DNA of 50,230 nt from Pseudomonadota bacterium (GTDB lineage Bacteria > Pseudomonadota > Gammaproteobacteria > DASZBR01), in contig JAJYDF010000024.1 in the NCBI GenBank assembly GCA_021777765.1, positions 1-50,230 of the forward strand. The letters run 5' to 3'. Numbering within the stretch: position 1 is the stretch's first letter; each line of letters begins with the position of its first letter. Positions 1-8,661 of the stretch are shown piece by piece. The translations under genes and the position numbers were made by a program. Below the pieces are notes generated by a model. It was not told the origin of the DNA. It made no database searches and saw only the letters and a program-made list of their open reading frames with translations.

Positions 1-84
1 GTTGCGCTGTAGTTTTAAATAATATTAATCAAAATTTTTTATTCTGAAATATAAATAAAATACTCATTTGCTTCCCAGGCTACA
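1..84. repeat. R2 MITE-like element, right half (cut by window edge)
   Basis: The window opens with GTTGCGC, the right arm of the central palindrome seen in other R2 copies, and the segment ends with GCTTCCCAGGCTACA at 70-84, the R2 terminal repeat. The order and spacing match the right half of the copy at 26305-26422. The left half would lie before the window. It carries no coding sequence. Confidence 0.65.
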
Positions 85-172
85 TTGAATCATAATCTTC
101 TTTACATTTAATTTAAAAAGAGTATTCTGTTCAAACTTTTTTAGGACTTGATTCATTGAACAGGTACCTCTT

Positions 173-1369
173 ATGAATAATAAATCTGCGATTGTTTATT
201 TTATTGTTGTTGCCTTAGATTCTATCAGTTATGGTTTAATTGCGCCCATTTTAGCGCCTTTATTAACCAGTCATAATGGTTTCTTTTTTTCCAATCATTC
301 TGAAATATACCAGTATTGGTTATATGGTATTTTTATAGGGTTATTTCCATTGACCTATATGATAGCCGCACCCATCTTAGGATTATTATCTGATCGTTAT
401 GGCAGAAAAAAACTATTACTCATTTGTTTATTGATCACATTAACAACATTTATCTGCTAGGAATTTGAATTTACTTATAAATTAATTGGCTTGTTATTAT
501 TCGCACGCGTTTTAGCGGGATTAAGTGCAGGCAGTCAGGGTGTTGCTCAAGCTGCGGTAGCCGATTTTGCGGATCAAAAAAATAAGCCGCATATGATTAG
601 TATTATTGCTATTGGTATGACATTGGGATTAATTATCGGCCCATTAGTCGCAAGCGTGTGGTCAAGCCAATTCAGTTGGTTACCTTTTATCATTGTCATT
701 TTATTTTGTTTATTTAGCTTATATTTATTATGGCAATTACCTGAGAGCCCTATAAAAACACTCAAACTTTTCTCCATAAATGAAATTAAAAATATCATCA
801 AAATACCCAAAGTATTGAAATTACTCAGCGTATTTTTATTATTTGAATTAGGATGGAGCCTTTATTTACAATCATTACCACTTTATCTCAACTTAGCATT
901 TCATTTACAAACACAACAAATTGGTTTTGCCACAACTTATATTGGTACTCTGCTAGCATTATTTCTATTAATAGGCACACGCTTTTCACTCAAATATATT
1001 AATTCGCGTTTATTAAGTGTCAGCCAATTTGGTCTTTTTTTAGGATTATTCAGTTTCTTGATGTCGGCAATAAATTTACAATTATCTTTATTTTTAATTT
1101 TTGCAATATATGTCGTATTTAGTGTTGCAGTGATTTATCCCTGTATTATTAGCCAATTATCGCATTGGGTACCTCAAGAAAAACAGGGATTATTAATGGG
1201 AATAACAGATGGCATTATTGCACTTGCATTTACTATCACTGGCTTTTTATCCAGTCTATTCATTTATATCAATTTAAATTTAATTTTTTGTTTTGCCGCT
1301 TTGTGTTGGGTGATCGCCATCGGATTATTATGGCGGCGATCACTTCATTTAGCTATATCGTATACCTGA
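173..1369 (+). pseudogene. MFS drug-type transporter interrupted by one in-frame TAG
   Basis: This is a major facilitator superfamily (DHA1/TetA-like) inner-membrane transporter of about 398 codons. The N-terminal part has the first helices and the motif-A loop (GLLSDRYGRKK). An amber codon at 458-460 then stops translation, but the same frame continues through 461-490 into FARVLAGLSAG and ten or so hydrophobic helices to a TAA/TGA end at 1369. It is a paralogue of the intact transporter at 40173-41426; both share LLICLL followed by AR(V/I)(L/F)(A/G)GL(S/M)AG. A single point change separates it from an intact gene, so recent inactivation or a sequencing error are the main options. The substrate cannot be inferred. 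Confidence 0.85.
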
Positions 1370-1376
1370 AGATTGC

Positions 1377-2204
1377 TTAAATATGAGGACCATTCAAGCG
1401 ATTTTCTTCTTTTTTTGCTTTTCTCAATGAATAAACATAATTAACAACTAAAGTTGTGAGCGCGAGTGCAAAACATAAACCATAGATAAGTCTATCCCAA
1501 CCTACAATATGGGTTTTTTGCATATCTTTCATTTGTTGATGATTAATATATTCAATTAATAACATTTGCCCAAATCCGGCACCCGCAACTAAAAAACCTG
1601 CCGCCCAAGATAAATTTTCAGGCAAACAAGTTAAATGCGTGGAGGATTGATGTGATAATAATGATTTACGTTGTTCGTCTCTCTCTTTACGAACAAGACA
1701 ACAATAACTCACAGAAAGTAAAGCAAGGCTGAGCAAAAAACATAAGCTATAAAAGAATCTATTCCAACCAATAATATGCGTCTCACCCATATCTTTCATT
1801 TGTGGTGGATTGATGATGCCTTCCCCCAATATCGCTAAACCCGCCCCTACCCCTGCAAGTAAAAACCCTGCAGTCCATGACAAATTTTCTGGCAAACAAC
1901 TTAAATGAGACGGAACACGCGAGCGGCGCAAATAACGCGTTGGAATATCAGCGTCTGAGGAAGCAGTCGTTATCACTGGAGATTCAGCTGCAACGGGTAA
2001 ATGATTGATGGGGTTGCTGGGTGATGGATGAATCTCAGCTTGGCGCGTCTCCTGTTTAGCCTTAGGACGACCAATTTCAAAAAAACGAATGTTGCGACCG
2101 TTTGAATTTCTTCCTGATGCATCAATTTCACTAGGTGTTGGTGGTAATCGTTCTTGATTTCGTGAAGAAGAGGGTTGATCTAAATCATTTGGATTTCTAG
2201 ACAT
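1377..2204 (-). CDS. Membrane protein with two tandem copies of a CLPENLSW module
   Basis: I do not recognise the family. The 275-residue product has a polar, proline- and serine-rich N-terminus of about 95 residues, then two near-identical modules of period about 90 residues (100-174 and 190-264). Each begins HL(S/T)CLPENLSW, runs into a glycine-rich hydrophobic helix, has QMKDM..THI(I/V)GW(N/D)R in the loop, then a second hydrophobic helix and a basic tail. Four membrane segments are therefore expected, two per module. The start has a good ribosome-binding site (AAAGGAG just upstream). Its 3' end is next to the end of the MFS pseudogene, so the two converge. The architecture implies recent internal duplication. 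The long cytoplasm-type N-terminus would be compatible with a secreted effector that inserts in host membranes, but that is speculation. Confidence 0.75.
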   Translation of the reverse strand: MSRNPNDLDQPSSSRNQERLPPTPSEIDASGRNSNGRNIRFFEIGRPKAKQETRQAEIHPSPSNPINHLPVAAESPVITTASSDADIPTRYLRRSRVPSHLSCLPENLSWTAGFLLAGVGAGLAILGEGIINPPQMKDMGETHIIGWNRFFYSLCFLLSLALLSVSYCCLVRKERDEQRKSLLSHQSSTHLTCLPENLSWAAGFLVAGAGFGQMLLIEYINHQQMKDMQKTHIVGWDRLIYGLCFALALTTLVVNYVYSLRKAKKEENRLNGPHI

Positions 2205-2477
2205 GAGAGTCTCCTTTTAATAATCATTTTTAACTTATATTTCGCGCATACCATTCTCGGAGCTAATGATATGAGTTGCGCTATATGCGTCATGTATCAT
2301 CTTTGGAGCAATATCATATTAAAATCCGGCCTAATCTGTAAATATTTTATAAGTTGCGGGTATTACTCAGTAATAGTCATCGCTTGTTATACAAAAAATT
2401 TTAGCGATATTTGAATTTTTAAATAATATAATGCCGAAGTTTGGTGAATCACATTTTTATTTTTCAAGGAATGAAAA

Positions 2478-3755
2478 ATGCAGATATTTAGTTCAGCAAG
2501 ATTGTTAAGAAACAGTAAAACCACTCTATTTTCTACGATTTTCATTACAACTATTTTCTTGCAAGGTTGTGCTCATTTAAATGCACCTAGCCCCTACCCT
2601 CCCTTACCCAGTTCATTAGAAGCTCAAGCACAAATTCCAGGCATACCTAATGTCCGTGGCTGGGGTGACGAATACAGCAAAACACTTGAATTAGATGCCG
2701 CTCAATCATTCCACCAAGAAATAACTTATACACATGGATATATTACACCAGTCATTAATGGACTTGTTCTATCAGGCGGTGGCGGCGATGGTGCATTTGG
2801 TGCAGGATTATTATGCGGCTGGACACAATCAGGAACCAGACCTGAATTCAAAGTTGTCACAGGTATTAGCACAGGTGCATTAATGGCAACATTTGCCTTC
2901 CTCGGACCTAAATATGACAGTGTACTTAGAATGGCTTACACCAATGTTTCCGATCAAGATATTTATCAAGAGCACAGTAAATTCGCTATTATTTTATCGC
3001 TTGCCAATATCAGGCCATTACCTTCTGTTGCTGATAATAAACCGTTGGCCCATTTAATTGCTAAGTTAATAACACCACAAGTTCTTGCTGATGTTGCAAA
3101 TGAACAACGTAAAGGCCGAAGATTATTGGTCGGAACAACACAACTTTATGCGCAAAGATTAGTGGTTTGGGACATGACTACAATAGCAGCCAGTGGCTCA
3201 CCACAGGCTTTAGATTTATTCCGCCAAGTATTATTAGCATCGGCTTCAATTCCGGTGAGTTTTCCGCCGCAATTTATTACTGTGGAAGCAGGCGGAAGAA
3301 ACTATAGTGAAATGCATGTTGATGGTGGTGTAGAGGCAGAATTAATGTTATTTGAAAATGCATTAGAACCATTTTCTGTGCAAAGAAAAAGATTAAATGG
3401 TCATCAACGCACATTAAAATTATTTATCATTCGTAATCAAAAAGTTTATCCAAGCTGGGAAGATACAAAACCTCAATTAAAATATATTGCTATGCGTGCG
3501 ATTGATAGCTTAATTAAATCACAAGGCGTTGCTGATATTTATCGCCTCTATGCCTATGCTGAACGTGACAATTTAGATTATAACCTCGCTTATATACCAC
3601 CCGATTTCAATATGACTTCTCCCACAGAGTTTGATAACAATTATATGAGACAATTATTTAATCGCGGTTACCAATTAGGATTAACAGGGAATCCATGGCA
3701 TAAATATCCACCAGGATTTGAGCCATCTTCAGTTGCGAATATTTCTACACGATAA
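2478..3755 (+). CDS. Patatin-like phospholipase, predicted lipoprotein
   Basis: A 425-residue patatin-family serine acyl hydrolase. The N-terminus is a lipoprotein signal with lipobox LQGC (Cys31). The oxyanion-hole loop is a glycine run (GGGGDGAFG, residues 100-108), the nucleophile elbow is GISTG with Ser131, and the catalytic aspartate is in HVDGG (Asp282), so the Ser-Asp dyad is complete. Family members cleave acyl chains from phospholipids or lysophospholipids. Lipidation points to the periplasmic or outer-membrane side. AAGGA precedes the ATG. It is transcribed alone, divergent from the tandem-module gene (273 bp gap) and followed by an R2 repeat ten bases after its stop. Intact motifs suggest it is functional despite decayed neighbours. 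Confidence 0.9.
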   Translation: MQIFSSARLLRNSKTTLFSTIFITTIFLQGCAHLNAPSPYPPLPSSLEAQAQIPGIPNVRGWGDEYSKTLELDAAQSFHQEITYTHGYITPVINGLVLSGGGGDGAFGAGLLCGWTQSGTRPEFKVVTGISTGALMATFAFLGPKYDSVLRMAYTNVSDQDIYQEHSKFAIILSLANIRPLPSVADNKPLAHLIAKLITPQVLADVANEQRKGRRLLVGTTQLYAQRLVVWDMTTIAASGSPQALDLFRQVLLASASIPVSFPPQFITVEAGGRNYSEMHVDGGVEAELMLFENALEPFSVQRKRLNGHQRTLKLFIIRNQKVYPSWEDTKPQLKYIAMRAIDSLIKSQGVADIYRLYAYAERDNLDYNLAYIPPDFNMTSPTEFDNNYMRQLFNRGYQLGLTGNPWHKYPPGFEPSSVANISTR

Positions 3756-3764
3756 TTAATAAAA

Positions 3765-3967
3765 TGGTGCCAGGGTGAAGCCAAATGATGTAATTGGACA
3801 ACATGAAAATATAATTTATCAAGATGACCATGATTAATATATCTGGCGTAACCCGGGAGAATATCAAATTAATTCCCCGGGTTACGTCAGAAGCACTAAC
3901 TGATTTCTGAGAATAATTAAAATTAATAACATTATCTTGCTATTTCACTTCACTACACCCAGGCTAC
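3765..3967. repeat. R2 MITE-like element
   Basis: Left end GGTGCCAGGGTGAAGCC and right end CTACACCCAGGCTACG are degenerate inverted repeats of the R2 terminus. The centre holds the palindrome GCGTAACCCGGG at 3847-3857 facing CCCGGGTTACG at 3876-3886. The element runs up to the start of the next gene, so an apparent N-terminal extension of that gene (codons from 3937) is repeat sequence. Confidence 0.75.
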
Positions 3968-3981
3968 GATTGAGTTTTTTA

Positions 3982-5132
3982 ATGAAAAAATATGTAATTT
4001 TATTAATATTTTTATTTATAACTAATATTTCTATAGCAGATAATACTTATATCAACGATCAATCCTGCGCATCCTGTCATCAATCCCAATATCACCAAAT
4101 GCGTGTAATTTATGTCATAAAGATAAATCACCACAGTGGGCTCAACAAGCCATTGAAAAATGGTATGGCAAAATGGATACCAGTCACGATTATGCAGACA
4201 TTATTGCGGCAGGACGATTACTTCAACCGCAAGCTGAACAACAATTAAATCAATTTGCCAAAGATAATTCTCAAAGCAATATCGTTACTGCATCTGTTGC
4301 TTATTTATTACACGATTATCATTCACCTGAAAGTGTGCACACATTAATTAATCTCACTAAAAATCAAGATGCATTAGTACGAATGAACGCGGTAGAAAGT
4401 TTAGAAAATTTATCTGATGATCAAAAAATAACTGTATTAATACCGCTATTAAATGATCCCGTTCGTGCAGTACGTATAGAGGCAGCAAGAATATTGGCAT
4501 CAGTACCTGCAAACTCATTCACTTCCTCTCAACAACAATTATTTAATAATTCACTCACTGAATATAAAAAATCGCAACAAGTGGTAATTGATACGTCTGA
4601 AGCAAAATTAAATTTGGCTGAATTGGCTGAAGCGCAACATGATAAAAATAGCGCTGAGAAATATTATTTAAAAGCATTACAATTAAATCAAAATTTTTAT
4701 CCTGCCACACAAAATTTAGCAATACTTTATAATAGCGAAAATAAAAATGATATTGCCGAAAAAATACTGCGGGAAGGTATTGCACATAACCCTGATCAAG
4801 GTGAATTAAATTATTCGTTGGGATTATTGCTTGCACAAGAAAATAAATTTGACCAAAGTGCAACAATATTAAAAACAGCAACGCAATTAATGCCGAATTA
4901 TCCTAAAGTATTTTATAATTATGGATTGGTGTTATTACATTTAAATCAATATCATGATGCGGAAATTGCATTATTAAAAGCAGTCAATCTTAATCCATCA
5001 GACCCTAATACTTTGTATGCTTTGTTTGATTTATATAACCAAACGCAGCAATGGGACAAAGCGCAGAATTACGCCAATGAATTACACGAGTATTTTCCGG
5101 ATTCACCAGTAACGCAGCAATTAAATAATTAA
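3982..5132 (+). pseudogene. Multihaem cytochrome c / HEAT-TPR protein with internal deletion
   Basis: The 5' part encodes a signal peptide (from MKKYVILL) and a first haem-binding motif CASCH. At about 4093-4097 the reading frame changes abruptly. In the new frame the DNA reads PNACNLCHKDK (second CxxCH motif) and continues as WAQQAIEKWYGK, then HEAT-like and about five TPR-like repeats to 5132. In intact relatives of this cytochrome-TPR family the first haem motif and the PNAC..CH motif are separated by a long region with further haem sites, so one deletion with loss of frame explains the structure. The downstream frame has a usable ATG at 4173, so a haem-free HEAT/TPR fragment of 319 residues could still be made. 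The role of the intact protein is unknown; it was probably periplasmic electron transfer. Confidence 0.8.
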
Positions 5133-5167
5133 TTATTCAACTTTCTATTACATTCATATTTCCAAAA

Positions 5168-5382
5168 TGTAGCCCGAACAAAATTCGTAGCCTGAGTGGA
5201 GCAAATGAAGAAATTGAACAGTATGATAATGTTTGTCGCTTACCATAATGTTTATGTTAACCAACGGCGTAACCCAGGAAATATTATTTCCCCGGGTTAC
5301 GCAGTAGTTTTTAATTAATATCATTAATTACACTTTAATTCGTTATATTAATTTAATTTTCAATTGCTCCACTCAGGCTACA
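5168..5382. repeat. R2 MITE-like element
   Basis: GTAGCCTGAGTGGAGC at 5187-5202 is an exact inverted repeat of GCTCCACTCAGGCTAC at 5366-5381, and a further TGTAGCCCG lies at 5168. The central palindrome GCGTAACCC...GGGTTACGC occupies 5267-5302. The element fills most of the 365-bp gap between the cytochrome pseudogene and the sulfatase. The remaining sequence up to 5497 contains a plausible promoter and the strong AAAGGAGGAG ribosome-binding site of the sulfatase. Confidence 0.85.
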
Positions 5383-5497
5383 CTACAACCACTTCTCCAT
5401 TAAGAATATTGCGACAAAATCAATCAGCTAATATCGCACTATACTATAGGTTATTGTCTCGCGGACTTTCTGCTCTTGCAGAAAAAGGAGGAGCATC

Positions 5498-7192
5498 ATG
5501 AACAGTCCAAAAATTGGAGTTAAAGCGTTAATTGTCGCTTTAGCATTAACAGGAGTTGGCATCACCTTCAGCCTCGCACACTCACAAACGACTTCCACAG
5601 CAAATTCATCCAACCAAAAACCAAACATTGTCATTTTAATGACTGATGATACTGGTTGGGGTGATTTTGGCGCTTATGGTGGCGGTGCTGCTTTAGGCCA
5701 TCCAACACCTCATGTCGATCTTATGGCGAAAGAAGGCGTCACATTTACCAGCTGGTATGGTCAAGCTAGCTGCACTGCTGGCCGCGCCTCTTTTATCACC
5801 GGTCGAATACCGATTCGTTCGGCTTTATCCATTGTCATTGCACCGGGTGATGCAAATTTCATACAAAAGTAAACTCCCACCATTGCTGAGTTTTTTAAGA
5901 AAAATGGCTATACCACCTATTTCTCAGGCAAGTGGCATCTTGGTGATACAGCTGAATCATTCCCTATTGAACATGGTTTTGATGAGATGAAAAACTTCGC
6001 GGCTTATGACGCAGGTGTTTATGCTTACGATGATACCTCGAATTGGTTTCATCCCTAGTTTCGCTCTTACAATCCCGACTACTTAAAAATGTATGATGGC
6101 ATTGTTAATCGTTCGGAATGGGAAGGTGTAGCAGGCCAACCTGCAAAAAAATTAGGCATTATCAATGATGACAGGTTAGCCACATTTGATATCGATCAAA
6201 CCAATAATGCCATTGCTTACATCACTGATCATGCTAACAGCGGCCAACCCTTTTTCATGGATGTCAATTTCATCAAAATGCAGAACCCCACCAATGCAGC
6301 TCCGCAATTTAGAGGAAAATCACATTTGGGAGATTATTCTGACTCATTGATGGAACTGGATTACGACATTGGCCGAATTATGGATACTATCCGTTCAAAA
6401 GCACCTAACACAATTGTGATTCTCACTGCAGATAATGGAGCATGGCAGGATGCTTATCCTGATGCTGGAACCACTCCATTCAGGGGTGAAAAAGGGACGC
6501 CCTTTGAAGGTGGTTGGCGTGTTCCAGCCATTATGTGGTGGCCAAAGCACATACCAGCTGGTGTCTATTACGATGAAATGATGTCACATATCGACTTATG
6601 GGCAACTCTCTCAAGTATGGCCGGTATTACCCCACCGCCACATGACTGGGTCGATAATAATGGTAACCCTATCTATTTTGATAGCATTGATAACAGTGCT
6701 TACATCTTAGGAAAAGCGATGCATTCAGCTCGAACATCGTGGATTTATATCGATGGTGAAACTTTATATGGTGTAAGAGCCGATATCGGCGGCGACCCCA
6801 ATGAACCCTGGGTACATGTAGCCTGGAAAATGCTCTATACCGCCAGGGATTCTTGGTTAGGATCAAAAGCTGATTTAGGGGCTATGCCTGCTGTCTATAA
6901 CCTCACTATGGACCCTTATGAGAAATACGATATGGTTTTCAATGGTGCTGTAGCAACCCGGGTGTTAACTACCTCGCCTGGTAGATACTCAGGCCAAGAC
7001 AATGGTTGGGCATTATCTTTGCTACAACCCGTATTGATCGATTTTGATAAATCAATCATTAAGTACCACAATATTGAACGTTCACCGGGTGGTGCATCAA
7101 CGGATTTAATTCCTGATCTGCAACATCCCAATAATCCATTACCCCTATTACAAAATCAAACACCAAGCAATATTGCTGGTGCTGGTGATTAA
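5498..7192 (+). pseudogene. Arylsulfatase-family gene with two in-frame stops
   Basis: A type I sulfatase (alkaline phosphatase superfamily), 565 codons. It has a signal-peptide-like N-terminus, the metal-binding Asp pair in MTDDTGWGD (residues 50-51), and the formylglycine site CTAGR (Cys92, Arg96). A TAA at 5870-5872 interrupts the frame, which continues as PTIAEFFKKNGY..GKWHLGD. A TAG at 6056-6058 interrupts it again, and the same frame runs on through ILTADNG and FRGEKGTPFEGGWRVP to 7192. Everything between the stops is clearly sulfatase sequence, so both stops are point mutations in a formerly intact gene. An anaerobic-type sulfatase maturase or FGE partner is not visible in the window. 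Confidence 0.9.
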
Positions 7193-7337
7193 TAATGGCG
7201 GTTTGGGTGTTACATATTAAAAATGTAGGCCGGAAAATATCTTCTAAATAATCAATGAATTTGTTTTCAAATATCAAACTAATTGCTAATATTGCGCGAT
7301 TTATTTTTCAATGAACACGGCAAAGGAGTGACCTATC

Positions 7338-8174
7338 TTGAAAAGCACATTACGCCAATTACTATTCATACTCTCATCCACACTCGTCATTAATGCAGCT
7401 GTGATAAATAATGCAAACGCAGAAACATCTAATCTTGTTCAACCTACTTATAATACTGCCAGTTTAACTTCTGAAGGGGGTTGGCAATTTTTAATTGCTC
7501 CCTATTTTTGGGCAGCGTCATTAAATGGTGATTTTACTATTCAAAATTTTTCCACACATTTTTCATTACCATTTAGTGATATTTGGAATAATTTAGATTT
7601 CGCAGGTGAATTGCATCTTGAAGCCAATAATGGCCCTTGGACTATCATGCTCGATCCTACTTATTTGAAACTAACCGCAAATAATAATGTGGGAAATGTC
7701 AGTGCAAAATTAACTTCTGAACTATGGGTGGTTGATGGCGCTTTGTTCTATACCTTTTTTAATAATCCTTTACCCAATGATCAAATGTTCACTATGGAAG
7801 GTGAAGTGGGTGCGCGTTATTTTGGATTAGAAAATATGGAATCTCTGAATTACAACAGTCCTATTAATCCTGCTTTAAATGTCGGCAGTTCTACAACAGT
7901 CGATAATAATTTCTTGACCCCTATTGTTGGTTTACGTTTCACTTATGATTTAAACCAAATAAATCACTTATGGCTACGTGGTGATGTCGGTGGCTTTGGT
8001 ATTGATGACGTCAGCAACACTTGGCAAGCGATCTTAGGATACGATTATTCAATGAGTGATAATGTTGATCTTGGCCTTGCTTATCGCGTATTAAAAATTG
8101 ATTTCAACAAAAATATTTCCTCAGTAAATTCTTATTGGTATGGTCCAGAAATCGGTGTAGGTTTCCATTTTTAA
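7338..8174 (+). CDS. Predicted outer-membrane beta-barrel protein
   Basis: A 278-residue exported protein of no family I can name. The start is a TTG preceded by AAAGGAG. The first 28 residues form a signal peptide ending near NANA-ET. The mature part alternates aromatic and polar residues in short strands (for example FLIAPYFWAASLNGDF, MLDPTYLKLTA) and ends VGFHF, the terminal phenylalanine typical of barrels inserted by the BAM complex. Eight to ten strands seem likely. It stands alone after the sulfatase pseudogene. It may be a porin-like or adhesin-like surface protein; the sequence does not say which. Confidence 0.75.
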   Translation: MKSTLRQLLFILSSTLVINAAVINNANAETSNLVQPTYNTASLTSEGGWQFLIAPYFWAASLNGDFTIQNFSTHFSLPFSDIWNNLDFAGELHLEANNGPWTIMLDPTYLKLTANNNVGNVSAKLTSELWVVDGALFYTFFNNPLPNDQMFTMEGEVGARYFGLENMESLNYNSPINPALNVGSSTTVDNNFLTPIVGLRFTYDLNQINHLWLRGDVGGFGIDDVSNTWQAILGYDYSMSDNVDLGLAYRVLKIDFNKNISSVNSYWYGPEIGVGFHF

Positions 8175-8377
8175 ATAATTTAATTTATCCATTTTTTACA
8201 TAATAAAAAAATGCTAAAGCAGGATTTGGCTATAATTTCTTTCCTAACTTAACTTTTTTGGTTAGGTTATCAAAATAATTCCGAAAATCTTGTTGCCGAT
8301 ACTGATCAAGAAAACAGAATATGGGAACAAATGGTCTGGGATCAGGTATTGAATAACCCATCTCTCTAACCTTATTC

Positions 8378-8397
8378 CCTCCCACAAATGTGGGAGG
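8378..8397. repeat. Perfect 9-bp hairpin CCTCCCACA-AA-TGTGGGAGG
   Basis: Two exact 9-base arms flank a two-base loop. There is no T-run, so it is not a standard intrinsic terminator. It resembles dispersed REP-like palindromes, but it is the only copy I noticed in the window. Confidence 0.7.
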
Positions 8398-8414
8398 AGA
8401 CAGTCGCTGTCATT

Positions 8415-8515
8415 TTGATTCAAATGAGTCAATTATTTAATAGCATACAAATTATTTAAATCATTTGAATCACATTTGACGCATGAGTCAAAAGCACAAT
8501 TGACATGTGAGTCAA
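8415..8515. promoter_or_regulatory. Cluster of three TTGAC-N6-GTCAA-type palindromes
   Basis: Units read TTGATTCAAATGAGTCAA (8415-8432), TTGACGCATGAGTCAA (8476-8491) and TTGACATGTGAGTCAA (8500-8515). Units 2 and 3 are 16 bp, share the form TTGAC-N6-GTCAA, and are spaced 24 bp start to start. Dyad-symmetric repeats of this size are what a dimeric regulator binds. They lie about 150-250 bp before murD. The regulator is unknown. Confidence 0.5.
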
Positions 8516-8661
8516 ATGGGCTGCAAATGTTTATTAGTGCGTGGAACAGCAAAATGATGATAAATAAATCAATAATCCTTTAAAGCAAATCTCATCTTAT
8601 ATTAGAATTGCCTAACTTATATCCCAAATATCCCAATCACCATTAGGTATGGAGCAACTCT

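Larger units (their letters stand above)
8175..8661. other. Non-coding interval upstream of murD
   Basis: This 487-bp stretch has no credible gene. It contains a weak inverted repeat (CCTAAC 8243-8248 with GTTAGG 8261-8266, separated by a T-rich loop) that could end the barrel gene's transcript. It also holds the perfect hairpin at 8378-8397, the palindrome cluster at 8415-8515, and AT-rich sequence before the GGAG ribosome-binding site of murD at 8651-8654. Confidence 0.7.

Noticed and set aside
3937..3981. Earlier start for the cytochrome pseudogene
   Set aside because: The 15 extra codons come from the R2 terminal repeat, and the ATG at 3982 begins a normal signal peptide.
173..7192. Stop-codon recoding (pyrrolysine, selenocysteine or code change) as explanation for readable sequence across stops
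   Set aside because: All three stop codons interrupt genes in this window, frameshifts and a deletion occur as well, and housekeeping genes end normally with these codons. Gene decay is simpler.
8415..8515. CRISPR array
   Set aside because: Only three short, imperfect palindromic units with unequal spacing; no constant repeat, no spacers and no cas genes.
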